From: Streptomyces zingiberis
GTDB lineage: Bacteria; Actinomycetota; Actinomycetes; Streptomycetales; Streptomycetaceae
Assembly: GCF_012034935.1 (NCBI RefSeq)
Contig: NZ_JAATEN010000010.1
Span: 124,001 to 188,000 of the forward strand
Direction: 5' to 3'
DNA: 64,000 nucleotides
Part shown: positions 51,456-60,275 of the stretch, piece by piece
Position numbering within the stretch: the stretch's first letter is position 1
Layout of the letters: each line of letters begins with the position of its first letter
Translations under genes and position numbers: made by a program
The notes under the pieces: model-generated
Seen by the model: the letters and a program-made list of their open reading frames with translations, nothing else
The model's database searches: none
What the model was told of the DNA's origin: nothing

Positions 51456-52190
51456 GTGGGTACGGACCAAGACCGGGCCAAGGGCCAGGTGCGTGGCAGA
51501 GTCTGGGACGCGCTGATGGAGGCGCGTGCTGTGCGTGACGCGTCGGTGTACGGCCGGATCCCTGATTTCATAGGCGCCGAGACGGCCGCCGATCTGATCA
51601 CGCGGCTCCCCTTCTGGCGGGAGGCGCGGTTCGTGAAGGCTGTGCCTGACAGGGCTCAGCGGCCCGTGCGCGGGCTGGCCCTCGCGGCGGGCAAAGTCGT
51701 CTACATGGCTGTGCCGAAGCTCGCCACACCGCGGCCGTTCTATCGACTGGACCCCGCCGAACTCCGGATCGCGCCGGACCAGGCAGCGGTGAGCAAGACA
51801 GCCGCCGAGGTGGCACCGACGGTTGATGTCGAGCACATGGAACCGGTCGACGTCATCGTCCTCGGCAGCGTCGCGGTGAACAGGGACGGAGTGCGGATCG
51901 GAAAGGGCGCGGGCTACTCCGACCTAGAATTCGCGCTGCTGACGGAGGCCGGGCTGGTCAGCCCGGAGACGGTCGTCGTCACCACCGTGCACGCCCTCCA
52001 AGTCGTAGACGAGGTCATTCCCGCGGGTGAGCACGATGTGGGCGTGGACTACGTCGTGACGCCAGAGGAGATCATCGCCTGCCCAGCCCCCCACCGTCCC
52101 CAAGGGCTCTACTGGGACCGGCTCCCGCCGGAGAAGATCACGGCGATCCCGGCCCTCCGGACGCGGCAGGCCGCACGTAACTCCCGGTGA
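51456..52190 (+). CDS. 5-formyltetrahydrofolate cyclo-ligase family protein
   Basis: 244 residues from GTG 51456, with ggaggagc just upstream. VKAVPDRAQRPVRGLALAAG, the VVYMAVPKLA stretch, VDVIVLGSVAVNRDGVRIGK and GAGYSDLEFALL correspond to the 5-FTHF cyclo-ligase fold; the GKGGGYYD motif appears as GKGAGYSD. The enzyme makes methenyl-THF from 5-formyl-THF. This divergent subgroup, found with regulators, may use another substrate. It is probably cotranscribed with the XRE-TPR gene. Confidence 0.88.
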   Translation: MGTDQDRAKGQVRGRVWDALMEARAVRDASVYGRIPDFIGAETAADLITRLPFWREARFVKAVPDRAQRPVRGLALAAGKVVYMAVPKLATPRPFYRLDPAELRIAPDQAAVSKTAAEVAPTVDVEHMEPVDVIVLGSVAVNRDGVRIGKGAGYSDLEFALLTEAGLVSPETVVVTTVHALQVVDEVIPAGEHDVGVDYVVTPEEIIACPAPHRPQGLYWDRLPPEKITAIPALRTRQAARNSR

Positions 52191-52479
52191 TTCCCGCAGC
52201 GGGAGGGGTTTTCAGGCGCGGAGGGGCCCGCGTTGAGGAAGCCGAAGGCCCGCGGCCGGGGCCCGTGGGGGTGGGCGTCCGGTCGCGGGCCGGTCGGGGT
52301 CGTGCGTGGAGGTAGCCGGCGGTGCCGGTGTCAGGGTGTGGTGCGTGGGCCCGTGGTGTCGGGAGTCCGCGGGCCCGGGGCGGGGTGGTGGCGCTCCGCC
52401 CGGCCGGTCCGGTTCGTGTGGCCCCCCGCTCGACGCGAAGCGGACGGTGAGCCGGGAGGAGCGCCGGTCCCCGGGTGGG

Positions 52480-52773
52480 TCAGCGGTTGGTCCACAGGAC
52501 CCACTGGAGGGCGCCGCTGGCGCACTGGAACTGGTCCCAGTGCCCGCGCTGGATGCCCTCGTTGCCCGCGAGCACGCAGTTGCCGTACTGCCAGTACTTG
52601 CCGCGCAGGACCCAGCCGGGGACCTGCTCCGCCGTCTCGCCCTGGACGGCGGTGACGCGGGACCCCGTGGCCGGGGCGGCGCTGGCCTGGACGGCGCCGA
52701 GGGCGAGGGCCGCGACGGCCGTCGTCGTGGCGACGATGCCGGCGAGGGCGGTGCGGGTGGTGGTGAGGTTCAT
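52480..52773 (-). CDS. Small secreted protein with two cysteines
   Basis: A 97-residue precursor with aaggag eight bases before ATG 52773. The signal peptide is TALAGIVATTTAVAALALGA, cleaved near ASAAP (about residue 33). The mature ~64 residues include VLRGKYWQYGNCVLAGNEGI, WDQFQCASGALQWVLW and a terminal TNR. The two Cys may pair. Aromatic-rich composition suggests a compact surface-binding or inhibitor-like protein. It is similar in organisation to the protein at 40692-40943, with no strong sequence match. Confidence 0.85.
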   Translation of the reverse strand: MNLTTTRTALAGIVATTTAVAALALGAVQASAAPATGSRVTAVQGETAEQVPGWVLRGKYWQYGNCVLAGNEGIQRGHWDQFQCASGALQWVLWTNR

Positions 52774-53040
52774 GGTCCAACTCCTTACGGTTCGCTTGGC
52801 CTTGCGTGAGAGATACGCCGGAGCCGGGCGCGCCGTATGACACCCGATCGGGTGAAGCGCGGTGCGGACACCGGAGGCGCGGAGGGCAGGTGGCCCGCCG
52901 AGGAGGAGCCCGCGGGAGGGTCGGGTCCGCCCGGCCCGTCCGGCCCGGTGGCCCCGTCGCCGGCCCTGCCGCCGGGCGGGTCGCCGCCAAGCCTCGAAAA
53001 GCGCGGGCGCGCCGGGCGGGCGCCGCAGTACCCTCCCGCG

Positions 53041-53835
53041 ATGCGGCAGACCACCCTGGAGACCGAACGCCTCGTCCTGCGGCGCCTCACCCCGGCCGAC
53101 GAGGAGCAGCTCGTCGCCCTCGACTCCGACCCCGAGGTGATGCGTTTCCTCGGCGACGGCAGACCCGCGCCGCCGGAGACGGTGCGCGGCGAGAGCCTGC
53201 CCCGGATGCTCCGCGCCTCCGCCACCCACGACGGCCGGCTCGGCTACTGGGCCGCCGAGGAGGGGGCGGACGGCCGGTTCGTCGGCTGGTTCGAGCTGCG
53301 CGCCGCCGACCACGCCGGGCGCGAGGCGGAACTCGGCTACCGGCTGTGCCGGAGCGTCTGGGGCCGGGGCTACGCCACGGAGGGGGCCCGCGCCCTGCTG
53401 CGCGCCGCGTTCACCCGGCTCGGCGTCGAGCACGTGTTCGCGGAGACGATGGCCGTCAACCACCGCTCCCGCCGGGTGATGGAGAAGGCCGGGCTGCGCT
53501 ACGTCCTGACCTTCCACGTCGAGTGGCCCGAGCCCATCGCCGGCGCGGAGCACGGCGAGGTCCGCTACGCGCTGAGCCGCGAGGAGTGGGAGGCGGCGCA
53601 CGGCCGGGAAGCGGCCCGGCCCGGCGGACGCCCCGCCGGTCCCGCGCCGGGCAGCGCCGGTCCCGCGCCGGGCACCGCCGGACCGGCACCGGGCCCCGTG
53701 AGCCGGACGCCCGCCCCCGCCAGCCCGGGCCGGGGTGACGGGGCGGGGGAGGACGGGGTGCCGAGCGCCTGGACGCGGAACGCCGGGGCGGCGCAGACCG
53801 AGCTGCGGGGCGCCGGGGCCGACCGGTTCCGTTGA
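53041..53835 (+). CDS. GNAT family N-acetyltransferase (RimJ/RimL-like)
   Basis: 264 residues from ATG 53041 (MRQTTLETERLVLRRLTPAD); the upstream frame to 52837 is low-complexity. ETERLVLRRLTPADEEQLVA, GYRLCRSVWGRGYATEGARA (acetyl-CoA loop RxxGxG/A as WGRGYAT) and VNHRSRRVMEKAGLRYV are standard features of this family. It acetylates an amino group of a protein, antibiotic or small molecule. The last ~75 residues, encoded by repeats (from 53634), are a Pro/Gly/Ala tail absent from typical members. Confidence 0.93.
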   Translation: MRQTTLETERLVLRRLTPADEEQLVALDSDPEVMRFLGDGRPAPPETVRGESLPRMLRASATHDGRLGYWAAEEGADGRFVGWFELRAADHAGREAELGYRLCRSVWGRGYATEGARALLRAAFTRLGVEHVFAETMAVNHRSRRVMEKAGLRYVLTFHVEWPEPIAGAEHGEVRYALSREEWEAAHGREAARPGGRPAGPAPGSAGPAPGTAGPAPGPVSRTPAPASPGRGDGAGEDGVPSAWTRNAGAAQTELRGAGADRFR

Positions 53836-53875
53836 CCCGCGCACGTCGTTGACCCGCGTGGCGTTGACCCGCGTG
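53634..53875. repeat. Tandem repeats at the 3' end of the acetyltransferase gene
   Basis: A ~21-bp unit beginning cgccggtcccgcgccgggc is repeated about three times from 53634 to 53697, encoding GPAPGSA-type repeats. Beyond the stop, gttgacccgcg occurs at 53831, 53848 and 53863. Confidence 0.8.
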
Positions 53876-53987
53876 GGACGCGGGTGACGCAGGTGCAACC
53901 CGGCCGGGCCTGCCGGGCGCCCGCCGGGACCGGGAACCCGGCCGGTGCCGCACTCCGGCACGCCACCGGCGCGGGCCCCGGCACCGT

Positions 53988-54992
53988 CTACGGCATCGCG
54001 GGAGGCCGCTGCGGCCCCCGGGACGCCCACGCCCCGCCCGGTGACGCGCCCGGAGGGGGCACCACCGGCAGCCCTGAGGACCCGGCCGCCTGGGCCGGTC
54101 CCCGTGCCGGCCCCTGTGCCGGCCCCTGTGCCGATCCCGGGGGCGGGACCTGCGGCTGGACCCGGGGCGGGACCGGCGGCGACCCGTGCGGCGGGCCCTG
54201 GGGGACGGCCGCCACACCCGGCGCCGGTGGTGCCGGGGCCCCCGGCTCAGTGGCCGCGACCCGCGGCCCCGCCGGTTCCGTGACCCCGGGTGGCGCGTCC
54301 CGGAACGGCGGGGCCGCGGGCGGGGTCGGGGGCGGGTCGGGGGAGAGGAAGCGTTCCAGCGTCTTGACCACCAGCGCGTGGTCCTCCGCCTGCTGGAGCC
54401 CCGAGACCGTCACCGTCCCGATGACCCCCGCGCCCTCCACCGCGATCGGGAACGAGCCGCCGTGCGCCGCGTACAACGTCCCGTCCAGCGGTGACGCGTT
54501 CTCGAAGGTCGTCCCCCGGGCCCGGAAGCGGGTGCCCACCAGGTACGAGCTCTCCCCGAAGCGCTCCACGACGCGGCGCTTGCGGTCGATCCAGTCGTCG
54601 TTGTCCGGCGTGCTGCCGGGCAGCGCGCAGTGGAAGAGCTGCTGGCCGTTGCGGCGGATGTCCACCGCCACCGGCGCCCGCCGCGCCCGCGCCGCCTCCA
54701 CCAGCAGGCAGCCCAGCCGCCAGGCGTCGTCATGGCTGAACCGGCGCAGCACCAGCCGTTCCTCCTGCGCGCGCAACACCTCGATCAGCGCCGCGGGGTC
54801 GAACGCCGGGTCGAAGGCCGGGGAGAACGTGGCCGGCGTGGGGTCCGGGCCGGCGGGGGAGGGGGCGGCGAGGTCGTCCGCCGGGTCGTCGGCGGGGTGG
54901 TCGGCGGGGAGGTCGTCGAGAAAAGTGTCCGGGTCGTCGTCGAACGGGTGACCGGCCGGGAGGTCGGGCGGGCCGACCGCGGGATCCGTCAT
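53988..54992 (-). CDS. UPF0303 / haem-degrading-domain (GlcG-HbpS-like) protein with long Pro-rich tail
   Basis: 334 residues. The first ~65 are Asp/Pro/Ala-rich. Residues about 68-215 form the UPF0303 domain: QEERLVLRRFSHDDAWRLG, APVAVDIRRNGQQLFHCALP, GSTPDNDDWIDRKRRVVERF, TLYAAHGGSFPIAVEGAGVI and GTVTVSGLQQAEDHALVV. This is a GlcG/HbpS-like fold linked to haem binding or degradation. The C-terminal ~110 residues are Pro/Gly/Gln tail, longer than in typical ~160-residue members. Divergent or isolated; role probably redox or haem related. Confidence 0.9.
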   Translation of the reverse strand: MTDPAVGPPDLPAGHPFDDDPDTFLDDLPADHPADDPADDLAAPSPAGPDPTPATFSPAFDPAFDPAALIEVLRAQEERLVLRRFSHDDAWRLGCLLVEAARARRAPVAVDIRRNGQQLFHCALPGSTPDNDDWIDRKRRVVERFGESSYLVGTRFRARGTTFENASPLDGTLYAAHGGSFPIAVEGAGVIGTVTVSGLQQAEDHALVVKTLERFLSPDPPPTPPAAPPFRDAPPGVTEPAGPRVAATEPGAPAPPAPGVAAVPQGPPHGSPPVPPRVQPQVPPPGSAQGPAQGPARGPAQAAGSSGLPVVPPPGASPGGAWASRGPQRPPAMP

Positions 54993-55085
54993 GGTGCGTA
55001 GCTCCAGGGGGTGTGGGGGGAGGTGAGGAGGGGTGGCCGGACTACGTGTCAGGGCATACGCGGGGCAGTGGGGCGGGGGTTCAGC

Positions 55086-56273
55086 TCAGGCTCCGACGGT
55101 GACCGTCCTGCCCTCCCGCGCCGAGAGCCGGGCGGCCTCCAGCACGTCCAGCGCGGCAGCCGCCTCCAGCGCCGTCACCGGCGGCGGGCCGCCGGCGCGC
55201 AGCGCCGCCGCCACGGCCGCGTAGTACGCCGGGTAGTCACCGGGCAGGGTGGGGACGGGACGGCCGCCGCCCGTCAGCGGCGACTCACCGGCGCCCAGCC
55301 GGCCCCACAGCGACTCCGGCTCCGTGCCCCATGCGCCCGGTTCCCCGGGGGCGCCGGGTGCTCCGGACGGGCCGGAGCCGGGCCGCAGGCCGTCGCGGAG
55401 CGCCTGTTCCTGCGGGTCGAGCCCATACTTCACATACCCGGCGGAGCTTCCCAGAACACGGAAACGCGGGCCGAGTTGGGCCGCCGTGGAACTCATCCAC
55501 AGATGCGAGTGGACGCCGTTCGCGTGCGTGACGGCGATGAAGGTGTCGTCGTCCACCTCGGCCGCGGCGCGTCGCACCACCGACTCGGCGTAGACCCGCT
55601 CGGCCGGGCCGAACAGCACCAGCGCCTGGTCGACGAGGTGGCTGCCCAGGTCGTAGAGGAGCCCGCCGATCTGCGCCGGGTCCCCGGACTCGCGCCAGCC
55701 GCCCTTCGGCTTGGGCCGCCACCGCTCGAACCGCGATTCGAACCGCTGCACCTCGCCCAGCTCACCCTCCGCGACGAGCCGCCGCAGCGTGCGGAAGTCG
55801 TTGTCCCAGCGGCGGTTCTGGAAGACGGAGAGCAGCAGGCCGCGCTCCTCCGCGAGCGCCGCCAGCGTCCGCGCCTCGGCCGCGGTGGCGGCCAGCGGCT
55901 TGTCCACGACGACCGGCAGGCCCGCCCGCAGCGCGTCCGCCGCGATGGCCACGTGCGTGCGGTTGGGGGAGGCGACGACCAGCAGGTCGAGCGCGTCCCC
56001 GCCCGACGCGCGCGCCAGCAGCTCCTCGTGGCCACCGGCGATCCGCACCCCGGGATGCTCGGTCAGCGCCTGTTCCCGGCGGTCGGGGCGGGTGGTGACC
56101 ACGGTGTCGAGGACGAGGCCGTCGGTGGCGGCGATCAGCGGGGCGTGGAAGACGGAACCGGCGAGACCGTAGCCGACCAGGCCGACGCGGAGCGGCGCGG
56201 TGCCGGTGGTGGAGCCGGAGCCGGAGCCGGTGGCGCCACCGGCGTTCGCGGAAGAGGGCAGGGAGCTGGACAT
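55086..56273 (-). CDS. Gfo/Idh/MocA family NAD(P)-dependent oxidoreductase
   Basis: 395 residues starting MSSSLPSSANAGGATG, at ATG 56273; the upstream frame to 56618 is non-coding in character. The Rossmann loop is LRVGLVGYGLAGSVFHAPLI. The catalytic motif is VVDKPLAAT (the EKP motif as DKP). GGLLYDLGSHLVDQAL carries the conserved His/Asp set, and the C-terminal beta-sheet domain is present. Likely a sugar or inositol dehydrogenase. It lies immediately leftward of the long repeat-rich region. Confidence 0.92.
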   Translation of the reverse strand: MSSSLPSSANAGGATGSGSGSTTGTAPLRVGLVGYGLAGSVFHAPLIAATDGLVLDTVVTTRPDRREQALTEHPGVRIAGGHEELLARASGGDALDLLVVASPNRTHVAIAADALRAGLPVVVDKPLAATAAEARTLAALAEERGLLLSVFQNRRWDNDFRTLRRLVAEGELGEVQRFESRFERWRPKPKGGWRESGDPAQIGGLLYDLGSHLVDQALVLFGPAERVYAESVVRRAAAEVDDDTFIAVTHANGVHSHLWMSSTAAQLGPRFRVLGSSAGYVKYGLDPQEQALRDGLRPGSGPSGAPGAPGEPGAWGTEPESLWGRLGAGESPLTGGGRPVPTLPGDYPAYYAAVAAALRAGGPPPVTALEAAAALDVLEAARLSAREGRTVTVGA

Positions 56274-56906
56274 GTGTTCACTCAACCACGGGTGACGTAG
56301 CGGGGTGCGGGGACGGTGACGCGGCGGGGCGGGGACGGGGCCGCGCGGGGCGGGACGCGGACGGGGCCGCGCGGGGCGGACGGCCGGGTACCGCGGACGG
56401 CCGGGTGGGGTGGTTCGGCGTCCGGCAAGCGGGGAGCGCCGATCGGCCCGCGTGCGCGCCCGGTTCGGCTGAACCGCCCGCCGACCGTGGCGCTTCCGCC
56501 ACCGGGCGGGGAAGGGACGGACACACGAGGGGGCGCGAACGGGCCCGCCACCCCGGGCGCCGCCGGGACGGCCGACCGCCGGAACGGCACCGCACGGCAC
56601 GGCATTGCACGGCACCACACCACACCGTCACACCGCCGAACCGTCGGACCTCGAAGACCAGCCGTAGAGCCGAACAGCCGAACAGCCGAACCGAACTGGC
56701 GAAACGCCGAATCACCGAATCACCGAACTGCCGAACTGCCGAACTGCCGAACTGCGGCGACAACGCCGAACCGCCGAACCGCCGGGCCACATCGGCGACG
56801 GCGTGCGGTGCGAGCCGGGCGCGGTCCGTGACCGGGCGGCCCCACGGGGCCTGCCCAGGCCCGCACCCGTGCCCGCGCCCGTCGCGGAGATCACCGAAGG
56901 TGTGCC
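56274..56906. other. Repeat-rich non-coding region
   Basis: About 630 bases. A 21-bp unit (ggacggggccgcgcggggcgg) repeats near 56330-56385, and the 8-bp array listed separately covers 56670-56786. No gene is supported. The right end holds the ribosome binding site (gaaggtg, 56897-56903) of the next gene. Confidence 0.6.
56670..56786. repeat. Degenerate 8-bp tandem array (ccgaNNNN)
   Basis: About twelve units of the kinds agccgaac, ccgaatca, ccgaactg and ccgaaccg run with an 8-bp period. It includes four successive identical ccgaactg units (56724-56755). Too short and uniform for CRISPR; a simple-sequence array. Confidence 0.9.
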
Positions 56907-57953
56907 ATGGCCCAGCGCAGAGCCCTCGCCGTCCGGGCGGCGGCCGTGCTCACGGCCGTCCCGGCCCTGGCGGTGCCGGTCGCGCCGACCGCGCTCGCCT
57001 CCTCGACCCCCGTCACCGCCGGTGCGGCGCCGACTCCCGCTGCGGCGGCTTCGGCGGTGACGGGCCTCCGCGTGCGCGGGCTCCCGGGCGCCCCGGCCTC
57101 CGCTCCGGGCGCGGCCTCGGCTCCGGGGCCGGGCCCGGCTTCCGCTTTGGCCCCGGCCCCCGCTCCGGGCCAGGCCCGCGCTCCGGGCACGGCTTCCGTA
57201 CCGGATCCCGTCGCTCCGTCCCCGGCCGCCGACCCGGCCTCGTTCTCCGTCCCGGCGCGGCTCGTCCGGGCGGCGACCGGCCCGGGGGACCGGGCGGGCG
57301 GCCCGTACTGCGGGGACCGCGACAGCCCCGACTTCCCCCTCCGTGCCGAGGTCGCCGGCGGCCCGCGCGGCTACACCGCGGGCGGCGGTCGGCGGCACTG
57401 GACCGTCACCCTGCGCAACACCACGGACCGCGCCTGCCGGGCCGTCCACCCCGTCGCGGTCCTCGCCGACCGCACCCGGGAACTCGCCGCCGCGGACATC
57501 GAGATGGAGTTCCACGACCCGTTCGCGGGGCGCTGGCGCCCGGTCACCCTGGAGACCTCCGACCGGCACGAGCACATCGCCGTCTTCGACCGCTTCCCCG
57601 GCCTCACCGTCCCGGCGGGAGGCACGGTGACCACCTCGGTGCGCCTGCGCTTCACCTCGGGCGGTACCGCACGCCCCGCGGACAACGCCGTACGGCTCAC
57701 CCTCGCCGCCGTCCAGCGGCGGGGCGACGACGGGGACTGGGTGGGCTCCGCGCCCCCGTACGACTTCACGATCCGCGGCGGGCGCACGAGCCCGGACGGG
57801 CCCGGGCCCGCCGGGGACGGAACCCGGACCCGTCCTCCCGCCCTGGCCCGCTCCGGCAGCGGCGGCCCGCTGCCCTGGGCGGCCGTCGCCGCCGGGCTCT
57901 GCCTCGCCCTCGGCGCGGCACTGCTCGCCGCCTCCCGCGGCACCCGCCGCTGA
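56907..57953 (+). CDS. Secreted, C-terminally membrane-anchored protein of unknown function
   Basis: 348 residues. An N-terminal signal peptide (LAVRAAAVLTAVPALAVPVA, cleavage near ALA) precedes a Pro/Ala-rich low-complexity stretch to about 115. A folded domain follows (about 120-300) with GGPYCGDRDSPDFPLRAEVA, VTLRNTTDRACRAVHPVAVL (two Cys) and DIEMEFHDPFAGRWRPVTLE, an immunoglobulin-like beta pattern. It ends with a linker, a membrane helix (LPWAAVAAGLCLALGAALLA) and basic residues. Probably a cell-surface protein. Start ATG 56907 has gaagg nearby. Confidence 0.8.
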   Translation: MAQRRALAVRAAAVLTAVPALAVPVAPTALASSTPVTAGAAPTPAAAASAVTGLRVRGLPGAPASAPGAASAPGPGPASALAPAPAPGQARAPGTASVPDPVAPSPAADPASFSVPARLVRAATGPGDRAGGPYCGDRDSPDFPLRAEVAGGPRGYTAGGGRRHWTVTLRNTTDRACRAVHPVAVLADRTRELAAADIEMEFHDPFAGRWRPVTLETSDRHEHIAVFDRFPGLTVPAGGTVTTSVRLRFTSGGTARPADNAVRLTLAAVQRRGDDGDWVGSAPPYDFTIRGGRTSPDGPGPAGDGTRTRPPALARSGSGGPLPWAAVAAGLCLALGAALLAASRGTRR

Positions 57954-58478
57954 GAGCGGCCGGCACGGGGCCCGGCCTCGGCCGGCGGCGGTCACCGGAC
58001 GGGAGGCGGCACCGCCGACGGCGGACGCGGGCCGCGCGGCTCCGGGTGGGGCCGGCCGGCCGCGGGCGGGCGTGAGGGTCCCGCGCCCCGTCCCGCCCGT
58101 TGAGGGCGCCCGGCGACGATCGCCGCGCCCACCCCGGGGATTTCGGCGTCCTGCGCGACCGGTCCACCGGTCCACCCGGCCACCGGGCCCCGGACAAGCT
58201 CCCGGGCGCCCCGGGCCGATCCGGGCGGAAGGCGCCCACCGGACTCCCGGTGTCGCGGATCTCTCCGTCCCGACCACGACTGATCACCTCGCCGACGGAT
58301 ATCCGTCATCTCAGCGCAGGAACCGGTCCGGACCTGCGCCGCTAGGCTGGGGCGGGCGGACGGTGGCCCGCGGCGGCCGGCGTGACATCCGGTGCGGCGG
58401 CGGCCCGCCCCGCCGCGGTGTCCCGGCCGTCCGGCCGGCCGCCGCACAGGGAAGACGATCGAGGACAGGAGCCGTTCC
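57954..58478. other. Non-coding region upstream of the HAD phosphatase gene
   Basis: About 525 bases. No gene is supported. The right part contains ggacagga (58463-58470), the ribosome binding site of the GTG-started gene at 58479, and probably its promoter. Confidence 0.5.
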
Positions 58479-59258
58479 GTGGCAGAGCGCAAGCCGATCG
58501 AGTCGTGGCTCACCGACATGGACGGGGTGCTGATCCACGAGGGGGTGCCCATCCCGGGCGCCGACACCTTCCTCAAGCGGCTGCGGGAGCGGGAGAAGCC
58601 CTTCCTCGTCCTCACCAACAACTCCATGTTCACCCCGCGTGACCTGCACGCCCGGCTGACCCGGATGGGGCTGCACGTCCCTGTGGAGAACATCTGGACC
58701 TCGGCGCTCGCCACCGCCCAGTTCCTCGACGACCAGCGCCCCTGCGGCTCGGCGTACGTCATCGGCGAGGCCGGGCTGACCACCGCGCTGCACGACATCG
58801 GCTACATCCTCACCGACGCCGAGCCGGACTACGTCGTCCTCGGAGAGACCCGCACCTACAGCTTCGAGTCGCTGACCAAGGCGATCCGGCTGATCAACGA
58901 CGGCGCCCGCTTCATCGCCACCAACCCCGACGCCACCGGCCCCTCCACCGAGGGCGCCCTGCCCGCCACCGGCGCCGTCTCCGCGCTGATCACCAAGGCC
59001 ACCGGCCGGGAGCCGTACTTCGTCGGCAAGCCCAACCCGCTGATGATGCGGGCCGGGCTCAACGCCATCGGCGCGCACTCCGAGACCAGCGCCATGATCG
59101 GCGACCGGATGGACACCGACGTGCTCGCCGGCCTGGAAGCCGGGATGGAGACGTTCCTGGTGCTCACCGGCGTCACCCAGCCGGACGAGATCGGGCGCTT
59201 CCCCTTCGGGCCGTCCCGGGTGGCGGAGTCGATCGCGGAGCTCGTCGACCTGATCTGA
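58479..59258 (+). CDS. HAD superfamily IIA phosphatase (NagD-like)
   Basis: 259 residues from GTG 58479, with agga nine bases upstream. All HAD motifs are visible: I, Asp13-Met-Asp15-Gly (LTDMDGVL); II, TNNSMFTPRDL; III, Lys in GKPNPLMMRAG; IV, GDRMDTDVLAGLEAG. The C-terminal VLTGVTQPDEIGRFPFGPSR is typical of NagD/p-nitrophenyl-phosphatase-like proteins. Probable substrates are sugar or nucleotide monophosphates. Start codon choice follows the ribosome binding site; the earlier in-frame ATG at 58392 is less likely. Confidence 0.93.
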   Translation: MAERKPIESWLTDMDGVLIHEGVPIPGADTFLKRLREREKPFLVLTNNSMFTPRDLHARLTRMGLHVPVENIWTSALATAQFLDDQRPCGSAYVIGEAGLTTALHDIGYILTDAEPDYVVLGETRTYSFESLTKAIRLINDGARFIATNPDATGPSTEGALPATGAVSALITKATGREPYFVGKPNPLMMRAGLNAIGAHSETSAMIGDRMDTDVLAGLEAGMETFLVLTGVTQPDEIGRFPFGPSRVAESIAELVDLI

Positions 59259-59303
59259 CCTGACCTGACCTGACCGGACCTGACCTGACCTGGTCTGACC
59301 GGA
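59249..59303. repeat. Pentanucleotide tandem repeat (cctga)n
   Basis: About ten units of ctgac/cctga, interrupted by gga and ggt variants, beginning at the stop of the HAD gene. A probable slippage tract. Confidence 0.88.
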
Positions 59304-59401
59304 TCCGAGCCGCCGCCCGGTGTGGTGAACGGGGGAACCCGCCGGGCTTGCGGTGCGCGGTCCCGCCGCGCGCGCGAACCTCTGAGGTGGAGGAGGTTCC
59401 G

Positions 59402-59953
59402 ATGCGCCGTCGACAGTTCCGGCACCCCGGGCGGCCGGCACGGCAGACACCGCCGACACCGCCGACCCGGCCGGCGCGGCCGACCCGGCCGGTGCGACCG
59501 GTGCAGCCCGTCCGGTGGTGCGGGGGCGCGGGTGCGGGGCGGGTGGCTTCCGGTGCGCTCCGGGCCGCCGCTGCGCTCGTGGTGGTCGCCGGTTCGGTCC
59601 TGGCCGCGCCGGGCGCGTCCGGCCCGCCGTCACCCCCGCCCCCACCGGCCCCGGCGGCCGTGGTCGTGGCCGTCCCCTCGGCGGTCACGGCCGGCGGGGG
59701 CGCCGCGTCACCGGTCCGGGACTCCGTCGTCGCGGCCGGCGCCGGCGTTCCGGCCGTCGCGGCCCGCGCCGAGGCGCCCGTGCCGCGGGGTGGGGGCCGC
59801 CCCAACACCCGGCAGATCGTCGTCAGCCTCGTCCTCACCGCCGGGGCGCTCCTCGGGATGGTGGTGCTCGCCGTCCACCGCCACCGTGAGGCGGGCCGCC
59901 CCACCCCACCGGACCCGAGGCGCCGTCGCACTCCGCCTCCTGACCGCTCCTGA
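59402..59953 (+). CDS. Pro-rich membrane protein of unknown function
   Basis: 183 residues from ATG 59402, with a very strong ggaggagg site. An Arg/Pro/Thr-rich N terminus precedes a first hydrophobic segment (ALRAAAALVVVAGSVLAAPG, about 53-72). A Pro/Ala stretch follows, then a second helix (QIVVSLVLTAGALLGMVVLA, about 139-158) and a basic Arg/Pro C-terminal tail. No homologue recognised. Could be a signal-anchored protein with an extracellular loop. Confidence 0.7.
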   Translation: MRRRQFRHPGRPARQTPPTPPTRPARPTRPVRPVQPVRWCGGAGAGRVASGALRAAAALVVVAGSVLAAPGASGPPSPPPPPAPAAVVVAVPSAVTAGGGAASPVRDSVVAAGAGVPAVAARAEAPVPRGGGRPNTRQIVVSLVLTAGALLGMVVLAVHRHREAGRPTPPDPRRRRTPPPDRS

Positions 59954-60118
59954 GGTGCGGCCCCCGACCCCGACCTGCCTCTGATGTCCGGCCCCGCCCC
60001 CGACCTGCCTCTGAGGTGTGGACCCCGACCCCGGGACCGCCCCTGAGGTGCGGCCCCCGACCGCCCCCGAGGCACCCCGCCCGCCGCCGTTCCTCCCCCG
60101 AGGCACCCCGCCCGCCCC
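59948..60118. repeat. Imperfect ~40-bp tandem repeats
   Basis: Three degenerate copies of cctgaggtgcggcccccgac-type units run between about 59949 and 60062. Two copies of ccccgaggcaccccgcccgc follow near 60067 and 60098. Non-coding. Confidence 0.75.
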
Positions 60119-60275
60119 TCGCTCCGCTACGGCAAACGCCGTAACGCGGCTCTCCGGACGGCCGTCGGTACGGGGCACCGCGCGTCCCGCGTGCCAGGAT
60201 GCGTGCCACCCGAGCCGCCCCGGTCCCACCGGGGCGTGCCGCGGACCGATGCGGACGATTCCCAGGGGGAAGCGG

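Noticed and set aside
56670..56786. CRISPR-like array
   Set aside because: Unit of 8 bp with no spacers and no cas genes; simple tandem repeat.
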